DNA of 32,014 nucleotides from Bacillus massilioanorexius (GTDB lineage: Bacteria; Bacillota; Bacilli; Bacillales; DSM-1321): assembly GCF_902374955.1 (NCBI RefSeq), contig NZ_CABKRX010000052.1, positions 1 to 32,014 on the forward strand, given 5' to 3'. The position numbers and the translations under genes are program-made. This document shows positions 7,905 to 16,875 of this stretch, in pieces; positions within the stretch are counted from its first letter, which is position 1, and each line of letters begins with the position of its first letter. The notes beneath the pieces are model-generated. The model was not told the DNA's origin, made no database searches, and was given only the letters and a program-made list of their open reading frames with translations.

Positions 7905-8942
7905 CTATATAACTTTCGATTTCATTTTCGAATTATCACATTTCACTTTTGATACCTTTTTTACATGATTAAAACCTACAAACTTTTTCCCTTCCTCATC
8001 CCAAAGACGAAATTTTAAAGACTGTAAGCTCGTAGCTAATGTAATGGTCGGTATATGCTGTAAAGGTGTCGTGTTAATATGTGCCACTTCTAGCTTATAG
8101 TTAGGAACTTTGGGATTTAAATGATGTACATGATGATAACCGATATTTCCAGTTAACCATTGTAAAATTTTTGGAAGTTTATAAAAAGAACTACCTTCTA
8201 CTGCAGCTTTGACGTATTCCCAATCTTCATTTTCTTCAAAATAGGAATCTTCAAAAGTATGCTGTACATAAAATAGCCAAATACCAGCGACACCAGATAT
8301 ATAAAATATCGGACCTTGAATTAAAAGAAAATCCTTCCAACCAATTGTTAAACAGAATATAGTTACTAGAGCAGCAATAGAAAGATTAATAATATAAGTA
8401 TTCATTCTCTCCTTTGATCTGGCTCCTTTTCGGTTAAAACGATTTGTAATAAGAAAAACATATATCGGTCCTAAGCCAAACATAACGAAAGGATTTCTAT
8501 ATAAACGGTATTGAACGCGTAGCCAAAAGCTAGCTTCCCTATACTCATCCACAGTCATTACCCAAATATCTCCGATTCCTCTCTTATCAAGATTACCACT
8601 AGAGGCATGATGAACATTATGGTTATATTTCCATTGATTAAAAGGAAATAAAGTTAAAATACCTGTAATAGTACCAAGAATTTTGTTTGCCTCTCTATTT
8701 CTAAAAAAGGAATTATGACAGCAGTCATGAAAAATAATAAAAATTCTTACTAAAAATCCTGCTGCCACTCCACATATCGCTAATGTTAGAAAATAAGAAA
8801 TGGATAAACTTTTATAAGCTAATATCCACAATACAATAAAAGGTATAAATGTATTTAAAAGTTGAATAATACTTCTACGCGTTATTGAATTCTCATAAGG
8901 AACAACTTGCTTTCTTAGCATATTTTGCTTTTGCTTACTCAT
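7905..8942 (-). CDS. des: Membrane acyl-lipid desaturase Des
   Basis: A 345-aa membrane di-iron desaturase that puts a cis double bond into acyl chains of existing phospholipids, restoring fluidity after cold shock. The three histidine boxes are intact: HDCCH (72-76), HNVHH (108-112) and HHVHH (270-274). Four or more TM segments lie at about 30-70, 87-100, 185-202 and 210-230. B. subtilis Des is a delta-5 desaturase of similar size; the position specificity here is inferred. It is the first gene of the operon, followed by desK and desR. The upstream region carries a -10 (TATAAT, minus strand 8981-8976) with no good -35, which fits activator dependence, and a three-half-site DesR-like operator about 70-100 bases before the start codon. 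Confidence 0.94.
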   Translation of the reverse strand: MSKQKQNMLRKQVVPYENSITRRSIIQLLNTFIPFIVLWILAYKSLSISYFLTLAICGVAAGFLVRIFIIFHDCCHNSFFRNREANKILGTITGILTLFPFNQWKYNHNVHHASSGNLDKRGIGDIWVMTVDEYREASFWLRVQYRLYRNPFVMFGLGPIYVFLITNRFNRKGARSKERMNTYIINLSIAALVTIFCLTIGWKDFLLIQGPIFYISGVAGIWLFYVQHTFEDSYFEENEDWEYVKAAVEGSSFYKLPKILQWLTGNIGYHHVHHLNPKVPNYKLEVAHINTTPLQHIPTITLATSLQSLKFRLWDEEGKKFVGFNHVKKVSKVKCDNSKMKSKVI

Positions 8943-9013
8943 ATACGTCCCAATTCCTTCCCTTTGTTTTTTATTATTATAAGGATATTGAAATTCGTTT
9001 TGCAGACATACAT

Positions 9014-9043
9014 GTCATAGTCGATATATGACGAATGTCATAT
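9014..9043 (-). promoter_or_regulatory. Candidate DesR operator of des
   Basis: Three alternating half-sites are visible: GTCATA (9014-9019), TATGAC (9027-9032) and GTCATAT (9037-9043). They form two overlapping dyads, one with a 7-bp and one with a 4-bp spacer. The site is about 33 bp upstream of the TATAAT -10 of des, the right place for a NarL-type activator. In B. subtilis DesR binds tandem dyads ahead of des; correspondence here is by position and symmetry. Confidence 0.65.
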
Positions 9044-9138
9044 AGAAGCATATAAGCATTTTGCTCAGTTTCAACCAAAATAAAGCAAGAAGCTCACGAG
9101 ATGAAAATAGACAACTTTATACTTCTTTAATCCAATAA

Positions 9139-9180
9139 AAAAGATGTCTCACAAAGAGTAACCCCTGAAACATCTCATAA
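9139..9180 (-). terminator. Terminator of the chemoreceptor gene
   Basis: On the minus strand AGATGTTTCA pairs imperfectly with TGTGAGACATCT across a loop and is followed by TTTTTT. It begins about 10 bases after the MCP stop codon. Confidence 0.7.
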
Positions 9181-9189
9181 ATATCTTTT

Positions 9190-10929
9190 TTAAAGAGTAA
9201 ATTTTTGAATTTGTAATTGTAATTCCATCGCTAGCTTAGACAGAGATTGAGAGGATGACGAGATTTCCATAATAGAGGCTAATTGTTCATCTGCTGTAGC
9301 CGCTACTTGTTGAGCATGACTTGACGATTCTTTCGTTGAATCTGATATGGTACTTATAGCAGCAGAAATTTCTTGTGCACTAGCTGACATTTGTTCAACT
9401 GTGGATACAATCTCTACAATTTTCATACTCATTTGCTTCATGCTATCGAGAATTTCTTTAAAGCTACTCTCCGTTTTCCCAACAATACTTAATCCTTCTT
9501 GTACTTCAGAATTCACATGATTCATTGCTCGAGAAGAATGAATCATATTTGATTGAATGTCCTCAATTAATTTCGAAATTTGATTAGAAGATTGCTGAGA
9601 TTGTTCGGCTAATTTTCTAACTTCATCTGCTACTACAGCAAAACCTTTACCATGTTCTCCTGCTCTAGCTGCTTCGATCGCTGCATTTAAAGCTAACAGA
9701 TTCGTTTGGTTGGCTATTTCAGTGATTGCTTGTGTAATAACACCTATTTCTTTTGAACGTTTATCCAATACTTGTTGAATAGTATTACTTTCTTCTACTG
9801 AAAGATGAATGGAGTTCATACTTTTCACAGTCCGCTCAACCAAAACATTTCCTTGCATAGCTTTTTGTGATACTGTTTCTCCCTCTTCTGACAACATATT
9901 TGCGCTTTCAACCAAATTCTGAATAGAACTAGTTACTTCTTCTAATGAATGAGCACTTTCATATAGATTTACATTCGAATCCTCAGCCGAAACGGCCACT
10001 AGTTTAATAGAATGTGAAATTTCCTCTGTTGCATGACTTGTTTCTTCTGCACTTGCAGATAATTGTTCAGATGCTGCTGCCACCTGATTCGTTGATACAG
10101 CTACCTGTTGTATTAAATGATGAACATTTCTTTTCATCTCATTATAATCTCTCGATAATTGTCCAATTTCATCTTTAGTCGTAATAGGTAAATCTTCTCC
10201 AGAGAAATCACCAACCGCTGAACGTTTAAGTCCTTGGCTTATTAGTTTCATCGGCTTAGTGAGCAATGTTGAATAAAAATATATCGATGCTCCACCGAGA
10301 ATTAAAAAAATAAAACAAACAATAAAAGTAATAAGCGCGATTTGATTTGCCCCGCTATTGAAATCATCTACATATGCTGTTGAACCAACAATCCAGCCCC
10401 AATTCGGATCTTTTTTTATATATGTTATCTTTTCTTCATTTGTATCTTTTTCAGTGTTATGAGATAAATAACTGACAAATCCTCCTTTATCACTTACTTT
10501 ACTGAATTCTTCACCAAGAATCTTCCCATCTTCCGACTTAACTTTATTAAGGTTAGCTCCCCTATTTACTGGATCTATAATAGAATTTAAATATTCATCT
10601 GTTGCCCAAATATAACCGGACTTTCCTACTTTATATTTGTCTGAAATCTCTTGATTTACTTTAATATCGCTAGTTCCATACAACTCTAGTTTTATCTTGT
10701 TTTGTGCTTCGTACATGGTTATTTGCCCATTTTTCACTTGTTCATCTAATAGGCTTATCATACCTAATGTCATTTCTGTACGAATTTTCAACTGTTCCTT
10801 CCCTGACTGATCAAGTTGACTCTTTGAAATATTATATGTACTGAAACCAATCACTAATAAAGGAACAATAAGCAAAATAGAAGTTAAATAGATAATTTTA
10901 CTTCTTAAAGTTACTAATCTTTTCAGCAT
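9190..10929 (-). CDS. Methyl-accepting chemotaxis protein with a single Cache sensor domain
   Basis: A 579-aa chemoreceptor. Order: N-terminal TM helix (about 10-30), an extracellular single-Cache-like domain (about 35-190; YKVGKSGYIWA and WGWIVGSTAYVDDF are typical), a second TM helix (about 200-222), a HAMP domain (about 224-280), then a long methylation and signalling coiled coil. The hairpin tip ITEIANQTNLLALNAAIEAARAG, which contacts CheW/CheA, is intact. Cache receptors often sense small organic acids; the ligand is not identifiable. I chose the ATG at 10929 (MLKRLV), because AGGAG lies 7 bases from it. The ATG two codons upstream would be too close to that site. It is monocistronic, with its own promoter (10988-11016) and terminator. 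Confidence 0.93.
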   Translation of the reverse strand: MLKRLVTLRSKIIYLTSILLIVPLLVIGFSTYNISKSQLDQSGKEQLKIRTEMTLGMISLLDEQVKNGQITMYEAQNKIKLELYGTSDIKVNQEISDKYKVGKSGYIWATDEYLNSIIDPVNRGANLNKVKSEDGKILGEEFSKVSDKGGFVSYLSHNTEKDTNEEKITYIKKDPNWGWIVGSTAYVDDFNSGANQIALITFIVCFIFLILGGASIYFYSTLLTKPMKLISQGLKRSAVGDFSGEDLPITTKDEIGQLSRDYNEMKRNVHHLIQQVAVSTNQVAAASEQLSASAEETSHATEEISHSIKLVAVSAEDSNVNLYESAHSLEEVTSSIQNLVESANMLSEEGETVSQKAMQGNVLVERTVKSMNSIHLSVEESNTIQQVLDKRSKEIGVITQAITEIANQTNLLALNAAIEAARAGEHGKGFAVVADEVRKLAEQSQQSSNQISKLIEDIQSNMIHSSRAMNHVNSEVQEGLSIVGKTESSFKEILDSMKQMSMKIVEIVSTVEQMSASAQEISAAISTISDSTKESSSHAQQVAATADEQLASIMEISSSSQSLSKLAMELQLQIQKFTL

Positions 10930-10987
10930 GTACATTCTCCTTGTGAAAAAAGTTAAAAAATTTAAAATTTTACATTTATTTGATTGA

Positions 10988-11016
10988 ATTATACATAGGT
11001 CTACATTTTTTTACAA
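10988..11016 (-). promoter_or_regulatory. SigA-like promoter of the chemoreceptor gene
   Basis: On the minus strand TTGTAA (11016-11011) and TATAAT (10993-10988) are separated by 17 bp, about 60 bases before the start codon. A SigD-type promoter, common for chemotaxis genes, was not evident. Confidence 0.6.
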
Positions 11017-11111
11017 TAAAAAACATAGTTTTTAAATGATAACAAGAAACCATTTCTTCTTTACCTCCATTCATTGTGTTTTTTTTTTCTAACATAACGA
11101 TCTAACTTCAA

Positions 11112-11150
11112 ACAAAAAAAACACAACCACTCTACAAAAAGTGCTGTGTC
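11112..11150 (-). terminator. Terminator of the amide regulator gene
   Basis: On the minus strand ACACAGCACT pairs imperfectly with AGTGGTTGTGT and is followed by a run of eight T. It lies about 90 bases past the regulator stop codon (11239). Confidence 0.65.
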
Positions 11151-11238
11151 CTTGATTTATTCTCAATAAATATCACTTATACAATTTACAGCAACACACA
11201 ATCTTAGCATTAGATTACATCTACACCCATCTTCTAAA

Positions 11239-13556
11239 TCAGTTAATATACTGACTAATATTTATGTTGTGTTCCTTTATCTTTCGATATAACGTACTTC
11301 TTGATATTCCTAATAACTCAGAAGCGTAACTTATATTCGTTGACACCCCTAGCGCTTTATAAATGGCATTTTTTTCAGCTTCATGTAAAGAATAATTAGT
11401 ATACCTCGAGGTTAAGCCTCGCTTCTTTGTAATTTCTTTTGGCAAATGATGACTTCGAATTAAATGATCATTGTCACTATTTGAAAGTAAAAATGCGCGT
11501 TCTATACCATTCTTTAATTCACGGATATTACCTGGCCACGAATACGCTTTGAGAGTTTTTAGTGCATCTTTCGTTATATCATTTGGACCTTCCTTATATT
11601 CTTCTCTTAAATCCGAAATAAAACCATCAACTAATAAATCAAGATCAGCTATACAATCTCTTAAAGCTGGCAGGTGAATACTTATTACATTTAGTCGGTA
11701 ATACAAATCTGAACGAAACGTACCTTGATAGGCTATTTCTTCTTCTAAATTACGATTTGTTGCAGCAATCACTCTTACATCTATTTTTCTTTCTAGATGA
11801 TCCCCTAACCTAGTAATACGTCTAGTTTCTAAGACTCTTAATAGTACAACTTGCAAATCCAATGGCATTTCCCCTATTTCGTCCAAAAATATGGTTCCTT
11901 GATTAGCTTGTTCGAATTTTCCTTTTTGCCCACCTTTTTTGGCTCCTGTAAAGCTCCGTCTACAAAGCCGAATAATTCACTACCAATCAGTTCCCTTGGA
12001 ATGGCACCAGTGTTTATAGCAACAAAAGGACCGTTGCTTCGTGAACTTTGGTTATGAATAGCTTGAGCAAGTACCTCTTTTCCGACCCCTGTTTCCCCGA
12101 GTAATAAAACATTAGCTTGAGATTTAGAAGCCACTTCTGCAATAAGTAGTTCTTCTTTATAGCTTCTTGTTCTTGTTTTGATACGATCAAATCGTTGGAC
12201 ACTTTCATGGATATTGATGTTATTTGAATGTCTTTCATCAAAAATGAGAAGTTGATAATTATGAGGAAGTAATTCTATTTGTTTCTTTCCTATATTAAAG
12301 TGATCCTTCCAAACACTTATTTCGTTAAAAGATCTTTTTTGACCCTCAAATATTTGTAAGTTGTCATTAACAACTTGATTAGAATAAAGCACTTCGTTAT
12401 TTTGATCCATTAGCAAAATGCCTGAATCTTGATATTTATTATTTGAGATCAGTTTACTCCAAGATAGAGAATCAATAGAATTATGTTTTTTCATAAGGAA
12501 TGGATTGGCTGGAATAGGTTCTTTTGAATCCCAAACGATTGAAAATTGACCTTCATAATTTATTTTTCCAATTCGGATAGGACGAGAGACATGACAATTC
12601 TCTTTATCTATTTCTATTAAACCGCAAGGAGTATTCATCTTTCTTCCTTTGAAAGCATTAATTATAGATAAAGAATCCTCATTTTTTACAGTTTTCATTG
12701 TTTCTAATAATAAAGAAACTCCTAAATATGTATTAAACATAACAGATGAAACAACAAAATGGCTGCCATACTTCTTTCTAAAAGAAGATACGAATACGAT
12801 ATTTTCTTTACTATCGAGAGATTGAAAGTAGCTTCCACTACTATAATGTCCCATAGCGTATTGATTGCCAATTGCTTTAATCTCTGTTTCTTTAGTAGTT
12901 GGACTAAATATAGGAAGTATGTTGCTATCAAAACCATGCTCTGCGAATGCTTGATAAAATTGAACAAGACTTGTTCCGACTAATGTTGAAACAATCGCAT
13001 CAACTCGTTTACTTTGTATATCTTCATAGATTTTGCTAAAATTTGTATGACCAAGTGGGACATACTTTTCTCCTAATACCGAACCATTTAACATATTTAA
13101 ATAACTCTTTAAATCTAAGTTTGTTATTCGAGGATATATATAATCATTACCTATGAGATACAAATTCAAGCCATAATAACGTTGAATATACTTCAGCATA
13201 ATATAAATTTGTTGATTAGGAACTTCTCCCATATAAATGACATTTGGATGAGCTTCATCCCCTTCATAAAGCGCAGGATACACAAGCAACCCGTTATATT
13301 TTTCTAATATAGGCAAAATAGCAACACGACATGCCGATGAATATGTTCCAACAAATACACGAATTCCACTTTGAGCTAACTGTTCCGCTTGAATATAGGC
13401 TTCTATTGGATCTGATTTAATATCTCTTATGACAAATTCAAATTCACTAGTCTCTCCCTGTGTATATTCTTCTAATGCTAATTGAGCTGCATGTAATTGA
13501 CCTATTTCAGTCATCGACGTCGTACCAGTTAACGAAAAAAGCACACCAATCTTCAT
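11239..13556 (-). pseudogene. AmiC-like sensor fused to a sigma-54 enhancer-binding activator; frameshifted in the GAFTGA loop
   Basis: If the frame is restored this is a one-component activator of about 770 aa. Residues 1-340 resemble the AmiC/branched-amino-acid binding fold (MKIGVLFSLTGTTSMTE, VFVGTYSSACRVAILP, VYPALYEGDEAHPNVIYMG) without a signal peptide, so it is cytosolic. A short PAS-like linker follows (about 370-440: DSGILLMDQNNEVLYSN). Then come the AAA+ sigma-54 domain (Walker A LLLGETGVGKE, Walker B IFLDEIGEMPL, SWPGNIRELKN) and a Fis-type HTH (ISYASELLGISRSTLYRKI). The break is one missing T in the A/T run at 11950-11952; adding it restores GAFTGA, the loop that touches sigma-54. 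The start 13556 is set by GGAGGG. It diverges from amiE, whose promoter has the -24/-12 form. As read the protein would stop inside the AAA+ domain; a sequencing error is possible. Confidence 0.85.
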
Positions 13557-13673
13557 CAAATAATATCCCTCCAATCTGTACAATTATTAGAGTATTGTAT
13601 CATTTTAGAACATAATTACTTTCTACTATAAGTATAGAGTATATAAATATTTTTGAAAATTCTGTTTTTAATA

Positions 13674-13690
13674 TGTCTCAAAATGAAACA
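13674..13690. promoter_or_regulatory. Candidate upstream activator site for the amide regulator
   Basis: TGTCTCAAAATGAAACA is an imperfect dyad (TGTxTCA facing TGAxACA), the kind of site bound by Fis-type HTH enhancer-binding proteins. It lies about 54 bp upstream of the -24 element of amiE and between the divergent genes. A second small dyad (CTATA-AG-TATAG, 13626-13637) lies further upstream. Confidence 0.5.
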
Positions 13691-13741
13691 ATTCCATATA
13701 TAAAACATTACTAAACCCCTTGGCTTTATCACTCTTTCAAA

Positions 13742-13758
13742 TTGGCACACATCGTGCA
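13742..13758 (+). promoter_or_regulatory. Sigma-54 (SigL) promoter of amiE
   Basis: TTGGCAC (13742-13748) and GTGCA (13754-13758) give the -24 GG (13744-13745) and -12 GC (13756-13757) at the required 12-bp spacing. This matches the TGGCAC-N5-TTGC pattern closely. Transcription should start near 13769, leaving a leader of about 75 bases. A divergent sigma-54 activator gene supports the call. Confidence 0.85.
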
Positions 13759-13843
13759 TTATTTGTCATTAGCAAACTAATTAATTCATCAAGGCATCAT
13801 TGAAAAGGCGAAAACACTTAAAAAATGAAAGGGGAAATGAAAA

Positions 13844-14893
13844 ATGAGACATGGAGACATTAGTAGTAGCAAAGATACGGTAGGTGTTGCAGTTGTCAAT
13901 TACAAGATGCCACGCTTACACACAAAAGAAGAAGTACTAGCAAATTGCCGAAATATTAAAGAGGTAATTGTAGGAATGAAAACTGGATTACCTGGCATGA
14001 ATCTTGTTATTTTTCCAGAGTATAGCACACAGGGTATCATGTATGACGAACAAGAAATGTATGATACAGCTACCACAATTCCAGGTGCTGAAACAGAAAT
14101 TTTTGCTGAAGCCTGTAGACTAGCTAATGTTTGGGGGGTTTTCTCTATTACAGGAGAGCAACACGAAAATCATCCAAATAAAACACCTTACAATACATTA
14201 ATATTAATGAATAACAAAGGTGAGATTGTACAAAAATATCGTAAAATATTACCTTGGAATCCTATTGAACCTTGGTATCCAGGTGACACAACACACGTTG
14301 TTGAGGGTCCAAAAGGAATGAAAATAAGTCTCATTATATGTGACGACGGAAACTACCCTGAAATTTGGCGAGATTGTGCAATGAAAGGTGCTGAACTAAT
14401 TGTTCGCTGCCAAGGATACATGTATCCATCAAAAGAACAACAAATTATGGTTGCCAAGACAATGGCATGGATGAATACATCTTATGTTGCAGTAGCAAAT
14501 GCAACAGGATTTGATGGTGTATATTCCTATTTTGGTCACTCAAGCATCGTTGGATTTGATGGAAGCACTCTAGGTGAATGTGGGACTGAAGAAAATGGTA
14601 TTCAATATGCTGAGCTATCTGTATCTCAAATCCGAGATGCTCGTAAAAACTGGCAATCTCAAAATCACTTATTTAAACTTCTCCACCGTGGATATACAGG
14701 AACTATTCAATCTGGTGACGGAGATAAAGGAGTAGCCGATTGTCCATTTGATTTCTACCGTACTTGGGTCCTAGATGCTGAGAAAGCTAGAGAAAATGTT
14801 GAAAAAATCACGAGGAAGCAAGTTGGTACTGCTGAATGTCCAATCCGAGGGATTCCTTATGAAGGGGAAGAAAAAGAAGCCGGTGTAAAATAG
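13844..14893 (+). CDS. amiE: Aliphatic amidase AmiE
   Basis: A 349-aa nitrilase-superfamily enzyme that hydrolyses short aliphatic amides such as acetamide to the carboxylic acid and ammonia (EC 3.5.1.4). The catalytic triad is present: E59 (IFPEYSTQG), K134 (KYRKILPW) and C166 (ISLIICDDGNYPEIW). The start MRHGDISSSKDTVGVAVVNYK and the tail with ADCPFDFYRTWV are characteristic of AmiE rather than of other nitrilases or of formamidase. Positions agree with the Pseudomonas and Geobacillus enzymes. A GGGGA site precedes the ATG. It is the first gene of amiE-amiB-amiS, transcribed from the -24/-12 promoter at 13742-13758. A hairpin with a T-run just after the stop probably sets a higher dose of amiE than of the downstream genes. 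Confidence 0.96.
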   Translation: MRHGDISSSKDTVGVAVVNYKMPRLHTKEEVLANCRNIKEVIVGMKTGLPGMNLVIFPEYSTQGIMYDEQEMYDTATTIPGAETEIFAEACRLANVWGVFSITGEQHENHPNKTPYNTLILMNNKGEIVQKYRKILPWNPIEPWYPGDTTHVVEGPKGMKISLIICDDGNYPEIWRDCAMKGAELIVRCQGYMYPSKEQQIMVAKTMAWMNTSYVAVANATGFDGVYSYFGHSSIVGFDGSTLGECGTEENGIQYAELSVSQIRDARKNWQSQNHLFKLLHRGYTGTIQSGDGDKGVADCPFDFYRTWVLDAEKARENVEKITRKQVGTAECPIRGIPYEGEEKEAGVK

Positions 14894-14903
14894 TTTAATA
14901 TAA

Positions 14904-14930
14904 GGGTCAGAAGCAATTCTGACTCTTTTT
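14904..14930 (+). terminator. Intra-operon terminator between amiE and amiB
   Basis: GGGTCAGAA and TTCTGACTC form 9-bp arms around GCAA and are followed by TTTTT, starting 10 bases after the amiE stop. No new promoter is obvious before amiB, so it is probably a leaky terminator that lowers expression of amiB and amiS. Confidence 0.7.
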
Positions 14931-14969
14931 AGACTACATATCAAAAATTAAAGGTGAGGAGAGTGAATC

Positions 14970-16084
14970 ATGCCATTTATCAATGATAAGTTAGAATACT
15001 ACAGTAATCAAATTGACAAAGAAAAAGAACAATTAGAATTAACCGAATACACGCTTCAAAAAGAAAACCCCCTTGCTAAAAGACCTTCCCGTTATGTCTT
15101 TCAAGTTGAAAAAGTAATGGATCGATTACAAAAATCTATCTTCGGACAAGAAAATATCATGGATAAATTGGAAGGCATGTTAAGACTTGTACATGCTGAT
15201 ATTTCAGCTAATGATCGTCCTCTTTATGTAGCTATGTTTTTAGGGCCTACAGGTGTAGGAAAAACTGAAACAATAAGAATATTAGCTGAATCCATTTATG
15301 GAAATAAGGAACAATTTTGTAGGATTGATATGAACACACTAACACAAGAACATTATGCAGCTGCACTTACTGGTGCACCACCAGGTTATGTAGGAAGTAA
15401 AGAAGGTCACACCTTATTTGACGAAGAAAAGATTGCAGGTACTTTCAGTAAACCAGGAATTGTTTTATTTGATGAAATTGAAAAAGCTGATAGTCACGTT
15501 ATACAAACCTTATTAAATGTTTTTGATAACGGAAAAATGGTCATTTCATCCGGAGAACGAACGATTGATTTTAGAAACTCACTTATTTTTATGACTGCAA
15601 CCTTGGTTCAAAAGCAATTTATAACTTTGCTAATCAAGATACCAAATCATTTTTAAAACGTTTTATTTATCGTTTAAAGCCTTCCAATTGGGGATTAAAT
15701 TCACACACACTACTAAAAAAAATCGTTCATGCCGAACTAGAAAATGAATATTCTCCTGAATTCTTAAACCGAATTGATGATATCTGCATTTTTAACTGGC
15801 TCGAAGGAGATCCGGCGTACTCTATCATTGATAAATTTATCGACGAACTAAACGTTCGAATAAAGAAACACCAATATCAAATAGAACTTGTTTCAGAAGC
15901 TAAAACCTTTTTATTAAATAAAGGTTTTAGCAAACAATATGGAGCTAGATCTATTAAACGGGCTCTTAGAAAACATATTGAAATACCGCTAGCTAAAATC
16001 ATAGAAACAAACACAGATGAAGATTTCATTAAACTAAATGTTTCTGTAACAAATGATGAACTACTTTTTAGCAAAATCAAATAG
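14970..16084 (+). pseudogene. amiB: AmiB-like AAA+ (ClpB-type) ATPase, frameshifted
   Basis: The gene encodes a single-AAA+ Hsp100-like ATPase of about 371 aa, matching AmiB of the Pseudomonas amide operon, which is thought to assist the AmiS transporter. The first frame (228 aa) shows Walker A GPTGVGKTE (92-100), the Clp-type pore loop GAPPGYVG (135-142) and Walker B IVLFDEIEKA (164-173). It is lost right after FMTA at about 15600. One extra A in the AA run at 15599-15600 would give FMTANLGSKAI and join the second frame, which holds FLNRIDD (arginine finger) and GARSIKRALRKHIE (sensor 2) and ends at TAG 16082-16084. The start at 14970 follows GAGGAG. No N domain or D1 module is present, as expected for AmiB. 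The single-base lesion may be real or an assembly error. Confidence 0.83.
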
Positions 16085-16097
16085 GAGGGAATGTAAA

Positions 16098-16712
16098 TTG
16101 AGCAATGTTGGGTTATTGTACGTTGGAGCTGTTTTATTTGTAAACGGTATTATGCTTTTAGGAAAAATCGATAGTAAAAGCGCTGGAATATTCAACTTAT
16201 TTGTTGGAGCACTTCAAGTATTTACACCTATCTACCTGATCGTAACATCTAATGGTGATTCGTGGATCATATTCTCTGCATCTGGTCTCTTCTTATTTGG
16301 TTTCACATATTTATATGTAGGAATATCTAATTTAACAAATGCTTCAAACAGTGGCATTGGTTATTATTCATTATGGGTAGCAATACTAGCTATTGGATTT
16401 GCTAGTGTAAACTTTTTTCATTTTAAAGACATCCCTTTCACGATTATATGGCTTATGTGGTCTTTCCTCTGGACATTATTCTATTTACTTCTCGCAAAAG
16501 AAAAAAATATCGGCCTTTACACTGGTTGGGTCGCTATAATTCAATCGTGGATTACCGCTACTATACCTGCATTTCTAAGCCTCACTGGTATTTGGCAACA
16601 AATAAATAGTTCTTTATTGACCACTATAGAAATTGTCTTTTTCATTTCATTTTTTATCTTATTTCCTTTTCATAAAAAAAGAATTAACAGTACTTCTAAT
16701 TTAAAGCTATAA
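16098..16712 (+). CDS. amiS: AmiS/UreI family amide or urea channel
   Basis: A 204-aa membrane protein with six or more hydrophobic helices. It starts NVGLLYVGAVLFVNGIMLLG, the hallmark of the AmiS/UreI family, which forms pores for urea and short amides. It would bring amides to AmiE. I set the start at TTG 16098, because AGGAGG (16083-16088) is correctly spaced for it and the homology begins there. An upstream in-frame ATG at 16053 would read through the end of amiB. The amiB stop codon runs into this ribosome binding site, so amiS is probably translationally coupled to amiB, and a frameshift in amiB could lower its expression. A terminator follows at 16843. Confidence 0.9.
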   Translation: MSNVGLLYVGAVLFVNGIMLLGKIDSKSAGIFNLFVGALQVFTPIYLIVTSNGDSWIIFSASGLFLFGFTYLYVGISNLTNASNSGIGYYSLWVAILAIGFASVNFFHFKDIPFTIIWLMWSFLWTLFYLLLAKEKNIGLYTGWVAIIQSWITATIPAFLSLTGIWQQINSSLLTTIEIVFFISFFILFPFHKKRINSTSNLKL

Positions 16713-16842
16713 ACCTATCTAACATGAATTTTTTCTTTCCCCCAATAAGAAAGTAGTCTGCGTTTCAAAGTTAAAATACTGGTAAACCCCCTTTATAAAA
16801 CGATTACTGAAACAAGCTAATATTTAAATATTAATTATAAAT

Positions 16843-16875
16843 AAAACAACCTTTCTACTAAGAAACGTTGTTTTT
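16843..16875 (+). terminator. Terminator of the ami operon
   Basis: AAAACAAC-C-TTTCT pairs with AGAAA-C-GTTGTTTT around the loop ACTA, followed by a T-rich tract. It lies 130 bases after the amiS stop and is the first good terminator in that direction. Confidence 0.75.

Noticed and set aside
11945..11956. Programmed ribosomal frameshift in the ami activator
   Set aside because: No slippery heptamer with a downstream pseudoknot is visible, and regulators of this family are not known to use one; a plain indel is simpler.
13844..14893. Formamidase (AmiF) instead of AmiE
   Set aside because: The N-terminal MRHGDISSSKDTVGVAVVNYK signature, the length and the amiB/amiS neighbours fit aliphatic amidase.
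16053..16097. ATG 16053 as start of amiS
   Set aside because: It would place 15 unrelated residues before the conserved AmiS start and ignore the AGGAGG at 16083; TTG 16098 fits better.
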